The notes under the pieces: model-generated
Database searches by the model: none
Told to the model about the DNA's origin: nothing
Seen by the model: only the letters and a program-made list of their open reading frames with translations
Shown here: positions 1 to 10,460 of the stretch, one piece after another
How positions within the stretch are numbered: position 1 is the first letter of the stretch
Layout of the letters: each line of letters opens with the position of its first letter
Source of the DNA: Vespula vulgaris
Lineage: Eukaryota > Arthropoda > Insecta > Hymenoptera > Vespidae
DNA length: 64,000 nucleotides
NCBI RefSeq assembly: GCF_905475345.1
Contig: NC_066587.1
Span: 5,560,070-5,624,069, forward strand
Direction of reading: 5' to 3'
Made by a program: the position numbers and the translations under genes

Positions 1-284
1 GAGGAAGGGTTGTCGAGGGTAGAAGGGAGAGAGTGTGTCCCTGGTCGCGATTCCACGCTCTCCTCCTTCGTTCGTCCACCCTCGAAAAGGGCTAACCCTA
101 CGCCGATAACTTGGACGGATTGAAAATAATAAGAGAGCGGCAAAAAAAGAAAAAAAGAAAAGAGGAACAAAAAAAAATGAAAAAAGAAAGGAAAGGCCCG
201 CAAAAAAATTGTGCCGCAGTTAATCCGATGCGCTCGCGCCCGTGATATGCAGATTTTACGATGAATCTTTTTTACGTCTCCCGT

Positions 285-466
285 TCGTCTCTCTCTCTCC
301 TCTTCCTTCCTACTTTTCTCTCTCTCTCTCTCTCTCTCTGTCTTTCTCTTTCTTTCTTTCTTTCTTTCACCCTCCTTTCTCTTTTACTTTCGTCCCACCG
401 ACCTCCTTTTTTTTTTGCTTTTTATTTCCTTTTTTTTCTTTCTTTCTTTCTTTCTTTTTTCTCTCT
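285..466 (+). repeat. long pyrimidine tract with (CT)n and (CTTT)n
   Basis: Contains (CT)n at about 317-339 and (TTTC)n at about 345-368 and 437-456. Open frames across it are Ser/Leu/Phe artefacts. Confidence 0.85.
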
Positions 467-916
467 ACTACGGACTATCGCATTGTAAATCTCGATCTTT
501 CTCACTGGAGAAATCATTTTCCTTGACGGGAACCTTTTCACAAGCTATAATAATATACCTACGGACATTGGACGTTTCATTAGTCATTATTACCAACGCC
601 AAGGTCCGCAGGCTGGATATTCGATAACATTATATTAAAATATCCTTCGGGCTTCTCCGTCTCTTCTATTCTCTTCTTTTTTCTTCATTAGTTTCTAAAT
701 ATCATACGCGTCATTGCGTGGCTTAGCTCGGTTGGAATTATTATTCGCCAAGATTTTTACGATCGGGGCTATTCGTTTACGATCGATGTGGGAGTAACTA
801 TCGATGATTAGCATTTCCCTTTCTTTTCCTTTTCTTACAAGCTTCTTTCAAAACATCCCATGACTAATCTATTAAAATGACAATTAATTAGATATGGAAT
901 AATGTACTTGGAGAAA

Positions 917-917
<1 letters not shown>

Positions 918-947
<30 letters not shown>

Positions 948-948
948 A
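918..948 (+). repeat. (AAG)n microsatellite
   Basis: About ten AAG units, followed by AAAAAG-rich DNA to about 990. Confidence 0.9.
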
Positions 949-1250
949 CAAAAAGGAAAAAGAAAAAGACAAAAAGAAACGAAGTAATACGTGAAAAAGA
1001 AATTAATAGTAGGGACGTCGAACGTGCGTAAACGGTATAAATAAAATTCGTTCATGCTAATGAACGTATTAATCATAATTTCTTTTTTCACGATTATTAC
1101 CATCTTTATCTCGAGACGAAATTGAAAGATAGGAAGAAAAATGCAGTTGCACTTTTTACACGAGGATCGAAGAAGCAGACACGGAAAAAAGAGAAGAACG
1201 TCGTCGAACGAAAGAACGAATGACCGGCCGACTCGATTCCGAACTGGCCG

Positions 1251-1315
1251 CGTGTGCGCGTGTGTGCGTGTACACACACGCATACACACACATACGAATA
1301 CACATACATACACAC
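1251..1315. repeat. alternating GT/GC/CA tract
   Basis: TGTGCGCG and TGTGTGCGTG lead into TACACACACGCATACACACA and then TACA-type units. The switch from GT to CA at the central GTAC makes an imperfect palindrome. Such alternation favours Z-DNA. Confidence 0.7.
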
Positions 1316-1441
1316 GAGGAGAAGACAGAGCCTTCACTTCGTCTGCATTCTGTCGCTTCTTTCGGATCGGCAGACGTCAGGGCTCGTGAAAGCTGTCATT
1401 GTGCTGGCTCATCTCGCGGCCTATGCGGGTCTTGAGCTTTG

Positions 1442-1472
<31 letters not shown>

Positions 1473-1600
1473 CGTGCGCGTGCGTGCCTGCGTGCGTTTC
1501 CTTATACTATCACACATACCCACGTGTATACATATACATACCTGCGTGTATACGTTTATATGCGTATGTGTCGTGTATGTATATGTACGTATGTACGTGC
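1442..1600. repeat. (CT)n then alternating GC/GT/TA DNA
   Basis: (CT)12 at 1442-1466, GTGCGCGTGCGTG at about 1474-1497, then TACA/GTAT mixtures to 1600. A second Z-DNA-prone region only 150 bp after the one at 1251. Confidence 0.75.
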
Positions 1601-1873
1601 TTTGGGTAGAGTAGGTGCGCGAGGCATCTCTCCTTCGAGAGAGCAGCGGTCCCGGCACACCGAGTTTTTTGCTCCAGAAATACGGACCCTGCAGTCAGTC
1701 ACGGGCAAGCCGTGTATATCCACGTTCACAGCTGTCTCGGCCATCCCGTTCCGTCCTTTTCATCCCGTTCAAACAATAACAACCATTGTCTGTTTACTTA
1801 TATAACCCCCGGACCATGCCTCGAATTAAATTCCCTTCGTTCATTCGTTCTTTCGTTCGTACGTTCGTTTCTT

Positions 1874-1876
<3 letters not shown>

Positions 1877-1918
<42 letters not shown>

Positions 1919-1955
1919 TTACTCTTACTCTTATTCTTACTCTTACTCTTACTCT
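1877..1955 (+). repeat. (CT)20 plus ACTCTT hexamer array
   Basis: (CT)n spans 1877-1916, then about five ACTCTT units with one ATTCTT variant. The hexamer probably grew from the CT array by point change and slippage. Confidence 0.85.
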
Positions 1956-3489
1956 CTTTCTCTTGATCTATCCATTCTACATATTTCTTTTACCTTGTAT
2001 AGTTTCATATATATATTTTTTTTATCCGATTAATATTAAAATAATAAGTTTGTGTTTCAAGTTTTTATTTGTAACTTATTTTGTAATCATTTCATCAACC
2101 TCTGTTATCGACTAATGGTAGTTATTATGTATATCTACATCTGGTCGTTATAAGTATACTAATTTTGTCATTACAGTGCGTAGGATCGAAGAAACGTAAT
2201 ATTCGCCATAAGTAAACGACCGAACTCGTCTTCTTCCTTTCCTTCTTCTTTACATAATCATACGCGTTAATTTCGAGCTTGGCTGTTTCGGAATTCCACG
2301 AATCGTCTTCCTTTTTTCTTTTCTTTTTTTTTCCCTTTTTCCTTTCCTTTTTTTTTTTTTGTAGTAAAAATTATAATCAGATGCTAATGCCGGTTTGGCG
2401 AGGTCCTTTCCTTCTCGACTTCGATCCTACTTTCTTCTTTTTTTTTTTTTTCATTTTTTTAACAGCGTAACCGAGAACGCAGAGACGCTTACGCGGAAAG
2501 GATTCTTAGATGAATCATGAGAGTGGAATTTGGAAGGTTCCTATAACGACCTTCGATTATGTCTGCTCGAAGAAATAATATTTGGTAAAGGGATTCAAAC
2601 GTTAGGTTCGGCTTTTGGATCGTCTCTCTCTTTCTCTCTGAGACAGATTCGTTCCTTTATTATCAATAAAGAAAAAGAGAGAAGGAAGAATGATATTTTT
2701 TTTTTTCTTTTCGAGGTAACCTTCGCCAAGGATATTCCTATTTCGAACTATTACTATACGTAGAAACGATTTTCACCGGCTTATACGTGAAACACGAAAA
2801 ACTGTATTAAGATAAACGATCTGTAGCGCGATAAAAAAATGAGTCCTAGGGTCGCACAGCAAAGGAAGGGTGCCAGCAATATTTCGAACGGAGCAACGCT
2901 ATCCGTTTATTAATCCACTCGCTGGAAACCCGATGTTTTCATCGTGTTCGTCGGAGTGGGTCGTCGCTCGCGGTGCCAGTGGATCTCAACTTGCTATTCT
3001 CAGAAACGATGATCTCTATGTCGGATCGAGCGAATTAAATCGAGGAGATATGGTCGAGGAGAAGAGAATGAACGGTTTATTAAGAATCTCCATTAATCGA
3101 TAACAATGAGTAAGAGAAAAGAAAAAGAAGAGAATATTTATTGAAAAGTAAACATAGCTATCGAACGACCGGGCAAATCTATTCCGCGTATAACCTATCT
3201 TTGTTAACCTTCTCATTGTTGTTTACGTTTTGTATATCGACATTGAGAAGACACTCGACAAGATAAAAGATTTACGATCCTTATCTCATAGTTTACTTTA
3301 TAAGACAAAACCAATTTTGGCAAGGTGTCTGTCTTACTATCGTCACCGTTTAGTACGCACGATCGCATCCGGATCGTTCGAAGTACTCGAAATACGACGA
3401 TGGCAATTCGATTGGAAGCAATTTCAATTTCGTTCGTAAGAATTTTAACGTTTGAAGTAGTAGAAAGGAGAGATGAAAAAGGATGAAGA

Positions 3490-3645
3490 AACGAATTGCG
3501 TCGACGAAAGACAGCATCGACGTCGACGTCGACGACGGACGTCAGGACCCCAGGCAGCAACGACAGCGGCAGCAATTCTCCTCTCGTGAAGGGTCCTCGT
3601 CTACGGATCTCGGAAGGCAAGGCACCCTTGAGCACGGCTCTCTCC
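3490..3645 (+). other. GC-rich coding-like spacer before a CTT/CCT array
   Basis: Non-repetitive DNA between a (GTCGAC) word cluster (about 3515-3537) and the (CTT)n array. One + frame reads RTPGSNDSGSNSPLVKG, then PRLRISEGKAPLSTALS, a Ser/Pro/Gly composition typical of disordered parts of transcription factors. A CAG occurs at 3542-3544 but lacks a pyrimidine tract, and no good donor precedes the array. A second frame is also open through it (Ser run). It could be a decayed or real exon fragment or a conserved element; no family is recognised. Confidence 0.2.
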
Positions 3646-3647
3646 TT

Positions 3648-3764
3648 TCTTCTTCTTCTTCTTCTTCTTCTTCTTCTACCACCTCCACCTCCTCCTCCTC
3701 CTCCTCCTCCTCCTCCTCCTTATCCTCCTCCTCTTCTTTTTCTTCTTCTTCGTCTTCTTCTACG
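3648..3764 (+). repeat. (CTT)n(CCT)n(CTT)n compound array
   Basis: (CTT)n at about 3650-3677, (CCT)n about 3690-3731, then CTT again. Translates as Ser, Leu or Pro runs in the three frames; no coding evidence. Confidence 0.85.
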
Positions 3765-4037
3765 CTTCCGTAGACCCCTTGTCTCCATAGCGTCTACGTT
3801 TCACGTAGAGTACGCCAAGGCAGGCCCCTTTAAGCATATAAATTATTAGAGTCGCTTCAAGGACCACTTGGAATCCGCCATTGTTGCACGCGCCGTGTAC
3901 GCGCGCTCGCGCACACACCTAGGTACCTACGGAAGACGACGTGTTCTACGCTTTAAAGACGAACAAGACTAATCCCAAGAAGGCACTCGAAGACGCTCTT
4001 CTTCAGGATCTTTTGCTACCTCTTTTACCTTATCTCC

Positions 4038-4038
4038 A

Positions 4039-4079
<41 letters not shown>
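4038..4079 (+). repeat. (GTC)n array
   Basis: About eleven GTC units with one GTT interruption; CpG-rich. Confidence 0.9.
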
Positions 4080-4636
4080 CTCCTCCTTTCAATTTTTTTC
4101 TCCTCTCTGTATATTTTCTTCTTATTCATTCTAATCGATACTCTCAAGCTCGAAAAAGTTTCATTATCCTTGACACGTCGCCACACCTTAAAGCGTTTAT
4201 CTTTTAAAACAGGCCGTTATTATTTTACGCATAATTATCAATGAATAGATTCTCCAACTAGATCCGATCGCATTTTGCTACCAGTGTAAGCTTCGTAATC
4301 CGTGGTGTAGATCGCGTGAAGTAATTTAAATGGTCTGTCGGTTTTGATCGTTCTGGATCGAGAAACTCGAAGTCATCGCGTTCAGGTGCCAATTAACTTG
4401 AAAATCAATTATGTTCATCGTTTAAAGGATCAGAGATTTACAGACGGTGACTGTATCAAGCTTGCTGCTCACAACGATCTCCGTTATTAACGATGTCGGA
4501 AAACGATAATTAATAGAAAGGAAGTACCTTATCGTTCACCTGTACCTGTATTATTTGGAAGTTGTTAGTCGATATCGTTGTCATATCGCATGAATGTCGA
4601 TACCAATGTTGTAGCTGTGAAATGTGAATACCACAT

Positions 4637-4680
4637 TCTCTTTCTCTCTTTCTCTCTCTCTCTCCCTCTCTCTCTCTCTC
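4637..4680 (+). repeat. (CT)n array
   Basis: Imperfect CT repeat with TTT and CCC interruptions. Confidence 0.85.
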
Positions 4681-5009
4681 GTTATCTCTGTTTCTCTTTC
4701 TCTTTGCTCCTCTCTGCTTGAAGGAGCAGCAATTAATTGAAGGAGGCTGCAGAAATTGCGGGCGTCTTTGAAGTGGCGAACACCTTAAGCTGTATCCACT
4801 GATGTTATCCTTACGGTTGGTTTAACACGGAACAGGTTCGCCTTTGTGAACCACCGAAATCTCCAAACATTTTATCTCTTCCTTCGTAATGCATTAAAAA
4901 ACGTTAAGTTCGTGAATTCGTTCGGTTAAATTTTCACGTAATGCGATACTCCTTGGATAATATGTATATGCTTGTTAGAAAGAGTAATGCTAAGTAAGAT
5001 CGTCTCGAA

Positions 5010-5367
5010 TAATTAACCCGATGGTGTTATCTATGTAAATTCGTCAGTGATCGTGACCCAAGAACCATTTTCGTTAGCTCCCATTATTAATTGCATAGGA
5101 GAATTTTAATTAGCGAATAGCACGAACCACGGATTAATTTAAAGTCTAGCCATAACGGAAGGCCATGTCCGAGAAATAAAGAGGTATCGTTCTCGACTAA
5201 TTAAGCAAACTATTTATTTACGATTATCTCGATTCTCGGAAATATCGTTAGAAGCGGGGAGAGCAAGAGGAAATAAGGAAGACAAGTATAAGGAGTACTT
5301 GGGAATGGAACGAGCTAGCCCTCTACGACATCATCGTGTCTCCTTCTACCAACCACCATCCTAATTA
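5010..5367. promoter_or_regulatory. possible homeodomain-site cluster (TAATTA)
   Basis: TAATTA occurs at 5010, 5107, 5198 and 5362, with ATTAATT near 5086 and 5133, in low-repeat DNA. TAATTA is the shared core for many Antp-class homeodomains. About one per 1.4 kb is expected at this base composition, so the enrichment is moderate. An intronic enhancer is a possibility, not a demonstration. Confidence 0.22.
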
Positions 5368-5547
5368 ATAGCTTCGAAGACGACCGTAATAATAGATTCA
5401 CCACGCTGAAAGATATCCGACACGCGTAACTACTCGCAGGAGAAACAAACTCGATGTCTTTCGCTTTTCTTTATCCTTCTTTCTTCTTCTTCTTTTTCGT
5501 TTCTCTTTTGATTTATTTCTTTCTTTTTATTTTTTCTTTTTCTGTGG

Positions 5548-5564
5548 TTTTTTTTTTTTTTTTT
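5548..5564 (+). repeat. T17 homopolymer
   Basis: Within a T-rich stretch, about 5461-5572. Confidence 0.85.
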
Positions 5565-6800
5565 CTTGGAAAAGAATAGTCTCGATCGACGATGAGGAAG
5601 TGATGCGTTTTTAATGAACGACCAAGGCGAACTTTTGACTCGTGCGACTAAACGGAATGCAACGTCATCGACACGATTACCGGCTATCCCACGCTGAAGC
5701 TCGAGGTTTCCTTAACGATCGAGAACATTAAAGACGACCTTCGCGTGCTCCACGTCTTCGAGTTTCGCTTCTGTCGAACGAGCAGCCTATCATTCGCCCT
5801 TCCGACCGAATTACGGTGCCAGAAAGTAACAAGAGATCAACGTATCGACGGCAACGTTCGTTTCTCCATGTCGTATACCCGAAAGATATCAGTTTATTTA
5901 AACAGTGATAACCGAACGAAAGATAAGTTATTTTTATCTTCGATATCTAAAATTAAAATAACACGTTTTATCTCTTTACGAATAGGTGTATGTTATAAAA
6001 GAAAATGACTCCCACTCGAGATTGATTATGTTGGAAAAGAAAAATGATCGCTCGATATTCGATTCGATCAATTGACTCTTTAGTTCCATGAAAGTTCGAT
6101 ATAGATAAACACGTTCCCACTTGTATAAGAAATTACAGATCGATCGAAATCTCAATAATGCATATTTAGAACCGAACGTATTTTTAGTCAAGGAATCGAT
6201 TAAGAGGTAGTAGCACTCTGTTCGATCATTATCGATTTATAAAATAACGAAGAATAGTTTATACGAAATGTTCCAAGTCATTTGCTTTAATAACGTTTTA
6301 AGATCGTCGAAGAGTAAAATTGAAGCATAGGGAGAAGTATAAATTACAATGATTATATAAGCTTGTATAAGCGTAAGAGAATATACTTTTCTCGATTAGA
6401 TCGCTCGGATCGACGACAACGATATTGCGATATCTTCAACATCTTCTCTTCTACCAAATAAACTTTACAAAGAAAGAAGATTTCGAACGATCTACCGGCG
6501 GAAGACGAAGATACATAGATACATATATATAAGCCACGACATCCTTGATCTCGATGCGGCCGAACGAACGATATAACGTGCACGCGCATGATCATGCGAT
6601 CTCTCGAAGATCGAGGCGATCGAGCGACACTTTTCAAAACCCGATGAAATTGGCCGTAATTGCGCGAAAGGGAGCAGGTGATACGTAGAAAAGGGGGACA
6701 CGGCGCGTCCAATTTGTGCTTGCATCTGCCTAACGACAGCCGGCGTTGACGAAATGTAAATTGAGCGGCTTCGAGAGGAAAGAAAAGAAGAAAAAGGAAG

Positions 6801-6801
6801 C

Positions 6802-6832
<31 letters not shown>

Positions 6833-6912
6833 GAAGGAAGGACGGAAGGAAGGAAGGAAGGAAGGAAGGAAGGAAGGAAGAAAGAAAGAAGACGAAGACG
6901 AAGAAGAAGAAA
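6801..6912 (+). repeat. (GAAA)n(GGAA)n(GAA)n compound array
   Basis: About seven GAAA units, ten GGAA units with one GACG interruption, again GAAA, then GACGAA/GAA units. All purine on the + strand except two C, so triplex-prone. Confidence 0.88.
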
Positions 6913-7037
6913 ACGAACGAGGGCTCCCTCTTCTTCGAGGTTACCTCGTACGATTCTTCTTTTGGTCGAAAGGATCCATCGATCGTCGAACGAGTATTAC
7001 GTTCTACCAATAATGCAATACAATATTTTTCTTTTCG

Positions 7038-7081
7038 TTTATTTATTTATTTATTTAATTTAATTTAATTTTATTTTTTTT
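7038..7081 (+). repeat. (TTTA)n/(TTTAA)n array
   Basis: ATTT tetramers pass into TTTAA pentamers and a T-run. Confidence 0.8.
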
Positions 7082-8188
7082 TGTTGAGAATCGGAACGCA
7101 TAAAGACACTGTTATAATTCCCGTTTTAAATCGTTTACGTTTCCTTTATAAAGTACGAAGAATAGTAACGAACGGATTCGTATGCCTGCCGATCGTATCG
7201 CCACTTCTAAATAGTTGAAAATATGAGGTTCTCTCTTTGTAACACGATATCGTGTACTACTTGTTTGCGATAGGAAAGGATTCGGTGTCGAATAACGGCC
7301 ATGACACGTAGTAACGATCGCTTAGAAAGGGAACCGTGTATCAATTTGTCAGAACTAGCGAGATTTCTTGTACGACCATTTCTTTTCGAGTAGCTTACAC
7401 GGACGAGTCGGTGATACGTCGTGACGTGACGCGAAGGTTCTCTCGCAGTAGCAAGTAGAATGAAAAGGAAAGAAAAAGGAATAAAGAGAGAACACGTACT
7501 GACATAAGAGAACAGTGAGTGATAAGTTTTGAGGCAATCGCGAGTGCAACCGCGACGGCCGACTTTTAACGAAAGAAGGAGAATGTCCTTGCCGACTACG
7601 TATCGATCGTTTATTGGATCGTTATAATTAAAGGTTATTGAATTTCATGAGGAGGCTGGTCCGATCGCCAACATCGATCGTGAATCAAGGTCGACTTTGA
7701 TCAAAGATCTAACCATCGGCACTACTAGTGGAACTTTGATATCGTAGCACGATAAGTGCTTTAATAATACCTACGTGTATATATGGTCCGACGTGTACTC
7801 GCGTTAATTGCGCGGCTTATAACATTGTAGGACATTAATTCGTCGCAACGTCAGTGATTAATTCTGTTTTTCTTTTTCTTTTCTTTTCCTCTCTTTCATT
7901 CTTTTTCTTTTTCTTTTGTTTCCTTGTAAAAGTAATAGCTTGTTTGTAATGTACCTGCGTACTCGTACTTTTAATAATATGATCGAACGAACCGACACTT
8001 CGAACACTTCGAATATAGATTTCAAGATGTTATAAAAAATCGAATCGAGTCCTCGAAAAATTTATCCTCCAAATCGTATTTGAAAAGTCGAATGATTCAA
8101 AAAGACACTTTTACTATTGTACGTGCAGTCGGATAATTCCCTCGTTCTCGAATAGTGCGATTCTTGGAGCAGAGCCAGAAGAATCGAA

Positions 8189-8212
8189 TCGAATCGAATC
8201 GATTCGATTCGA
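8189..8212. repeat. perfect 24-bp palindrome of GAATC/GATTC repeats
   Basis: Two and a half GAATC pentamers meet the inverted GATTC pentamers at a centre between 8200 and 8201, with TCGA at both ends of the palindrome. The left arm continues as GAATC repeats from 8181. It lacks any spacer, so it can extrude as a cruciform. Confidence 0.8.
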
Positions 8213-8556
8213 GGGGAACATATTCGAAGCGTCCGAGGAAGTTTCGTTGCGGTAGAAAGATTAATATGCATATCGTGATCCACGTTTTCTCGTGATTCTC
8301 GAGGACGTTGCTTTCGATAGTTTTCCTTCGGGCTGCGGCGATAGGTAATATTTGCGATAATATTTTGTAGCATGACTCGTTGCGCCGTTCAATATACGTT
8401 CGCTCGTTCGTCCCGATCTCGGAGACCACGTTGCGTTTAAACGCGCAACAGACCGAACCACACCCAGGGTTTCTAAACGCCCGTAAATATCCGTCCTCGC
8501 GGAGAAACTATCGCCTCTTGGAAATTCGAAAGAAGCCTGACTCTTTATCGTTTGTT

Positions 8557-8574
8557 CGTATGTATGTATGTATG
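8557..8574 (+). repeat. (GTAT)n microsatellite
   Basis: Four to five GTAT units. Confidence 0.8.
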
Positions 8575-8757
8575 TTGCTCGTGAAAGTGTTACCTCGATA
8601 TATACATACTTAACTGGACCACCAACGCTTGTAAAAATCTAATCGCCTTTTGGATTTATACGATCGTAAGACGAGTCCGTCTGATACGGTAAAATCAGCG
8701 GAACGGAGCAAACAACGCGGGACACGTTGTTCTCTAATCTCGAATTATTTCATTCTC

Positions 8758-8780
8758 GTTCTCTCTCTCTCTCTCTCTCT
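8758..8780 (+). repeat. (CT)n microsatellite
   Basis: About eleven CT units. Confidence 0.85.
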
Positions 8781-10402
8781 ATCCTCTTCTATCTCAGTCT
8801 ATCTTCTTCTTTTGTAGATTGTACACATACCTACCTACGTATAACGATATCAAACAATCACGCGTATTACAAAAGATCATTCGAGGAATGTATTCTATTG
8901 TACATGAAACATCGAATATAAACAACGTAGGCCGTCCTGGCGTGTCAATAAGCTGTCACCTTCGTTTCGAAGAACATCGACCTTCCTTCCTCTTTCCTCA
9001 TACAACGTCGCAGATACGAAGGAACGTTCGACGAAGCTGCACTCCGAACGCCTCCTGCTCGGCTTGGTCGTTCACCGTCGCGCAAAAACCAAGACCATCC
9101 ATCTCTGAGACCGGACAGCGCCCTTACGAATTCCAAAGACGTACGTGCCGTATAATTAGAACGTAAAAATTTACATTGCCGACGATCCACGGTACGGAGC
9201 CGGTCTTCTTCTCGCAGGCATTCTTAAAAAATGCCTGCCCTCCTCGCCGAAGAGAAACTTTAAGAAGAAAATAGGTAGGACAAGAAAAATACGGGAATAG
9301 AGTTCGAAGTAAAGTTTTTCAAAAGTTTAGTATCGTCAATGTATCCCACGTCGTCGACACACTTTTTCGAGTTTCGATCCATACTAATAAACGCAATTCG
9401 CTATTTACCATAGTCGGTGGTCCAGACTCGTGACTAAAGCACACCTGCGTTGGTTCCTGGCCGTAGGTTAATAATTTTCAAGACCAACTCATTACCAAGT
9501 TGCCGGGAAGAACTTACGGGACAACGAGATAACTTTCGAGCCGCTTACTACAACGGTACTACGGTTGTCGATGCGTTTACAAACCGCGTTTAACTTCTTC
9601 CTTTTTCTTTAGAAAATCATAATCACTTTGATATCTTCTCGCGGAAGGATATTCAACCGTTTAAAAGCTAACGTAACGTCTTTAAGATCATAGAAAATGT
9701 AGGATAAATGTAGTTATCTAAATATAACATAGTACAAGTTTGAGATATAAGTAAGACAAATAAATCATCGTTTCGGAATCTCTACGAGAAGATAGGAAAT
9801 TATTTTTGGATTTCTCCTCGAAGGATTTTCGGGGAATCGATGAATTTGGAAGCTGTCCGAACGAGTTCAACGTTCTTTTGGAAAAGGGAAAAAGAAAGGA
9901 AGGAGAAAGAAAGGAAGAAGCGGAAACGTTCTAGCGAGATTACCCAACTAACTCTGGTCGCCCGAAAGATCTGCATTAAACGATCGCTCAAAGTTAATTA
10001 CTACCGAGCGTGATCTCACCCCATAATTATGTACGTCCGGCTGATCGCGCGTTCAATGTATTTACGACTTATAGTACAATTTTTTCACAGGGAAAAACGC
10101 GTTTACTCGCCCGAAGGGACGCTCGTAAATAATGGCACGCTCTAAGCTCTAATCCTCGAGTTGTGCGATACTCATCAAAGAGATGGTACACGCCTTTCAA
10201 ATTTTCTTCTCTCTCTCTCTCTTTCTTTCTCGCAAAACGCCGTTACTCGTAAGATTATTTTAATGAAGCGTTAATGGTAACAGTGCTATTTCTTAAAAAG
10301 AAAAGACAAATTTATTTATGCGCGTATAATCGCTCAATCGAGTGAATCGAAGTTATTGGAAGAATTTCTATAATAATAACTGTATTTATTTCTTCAATAT
10401 GT

Positions 10403-10403
<1 letters not shown>

Positions 10404-10436
<33 letters not shown>

Positions 10437-10460
10437 CGTGTGTATGTACGTATGTATGTA
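10404..10460 (+). repeat. (TA)n(TG)n(GTAT)n compound array
   Basis: TATATATA then about twelve TG units, then GTAT tetramers. Confidence 0.88.

Larger units (their letters stand above)
467..3489. other. non-coding, repeat-interspersed
   Basis: Between the listed repeats I see unique AT-rich DNA and a T-rich patch (about 2300-2460). No frame has splice borders and a balanced composition. A TATAAATA at about 1036 has no visible transcript start. Confidence 0.55.
3770..6800. other. non-coding, low-repeat
   Basis: Mostly unique sequence. CCGCCATTGTT near 3876 contains GCCAT (Pho/YY1-type) and ATTGTT (Sox-type) words; 4200-5400 is among the least repetitive DNA here and holds the TAATTA cluster. 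No exon found. Confidence 0.55.

Noticed and set aside
1254..1805. 183-codon + frame, the longest in the window
   Set aside because: It is a translation of CA, CT and GTAT microsatellites (Thr-His, Ser-Leu, Tyr-Thr runs), and other frames are open across the same repeats.
6492..7010. 172-codon minus-strand frame
   Set aside because: Half of it is FLPSFLPSF-type repeat from the (GGAA)n(GAAA)n array; no splice or start context.
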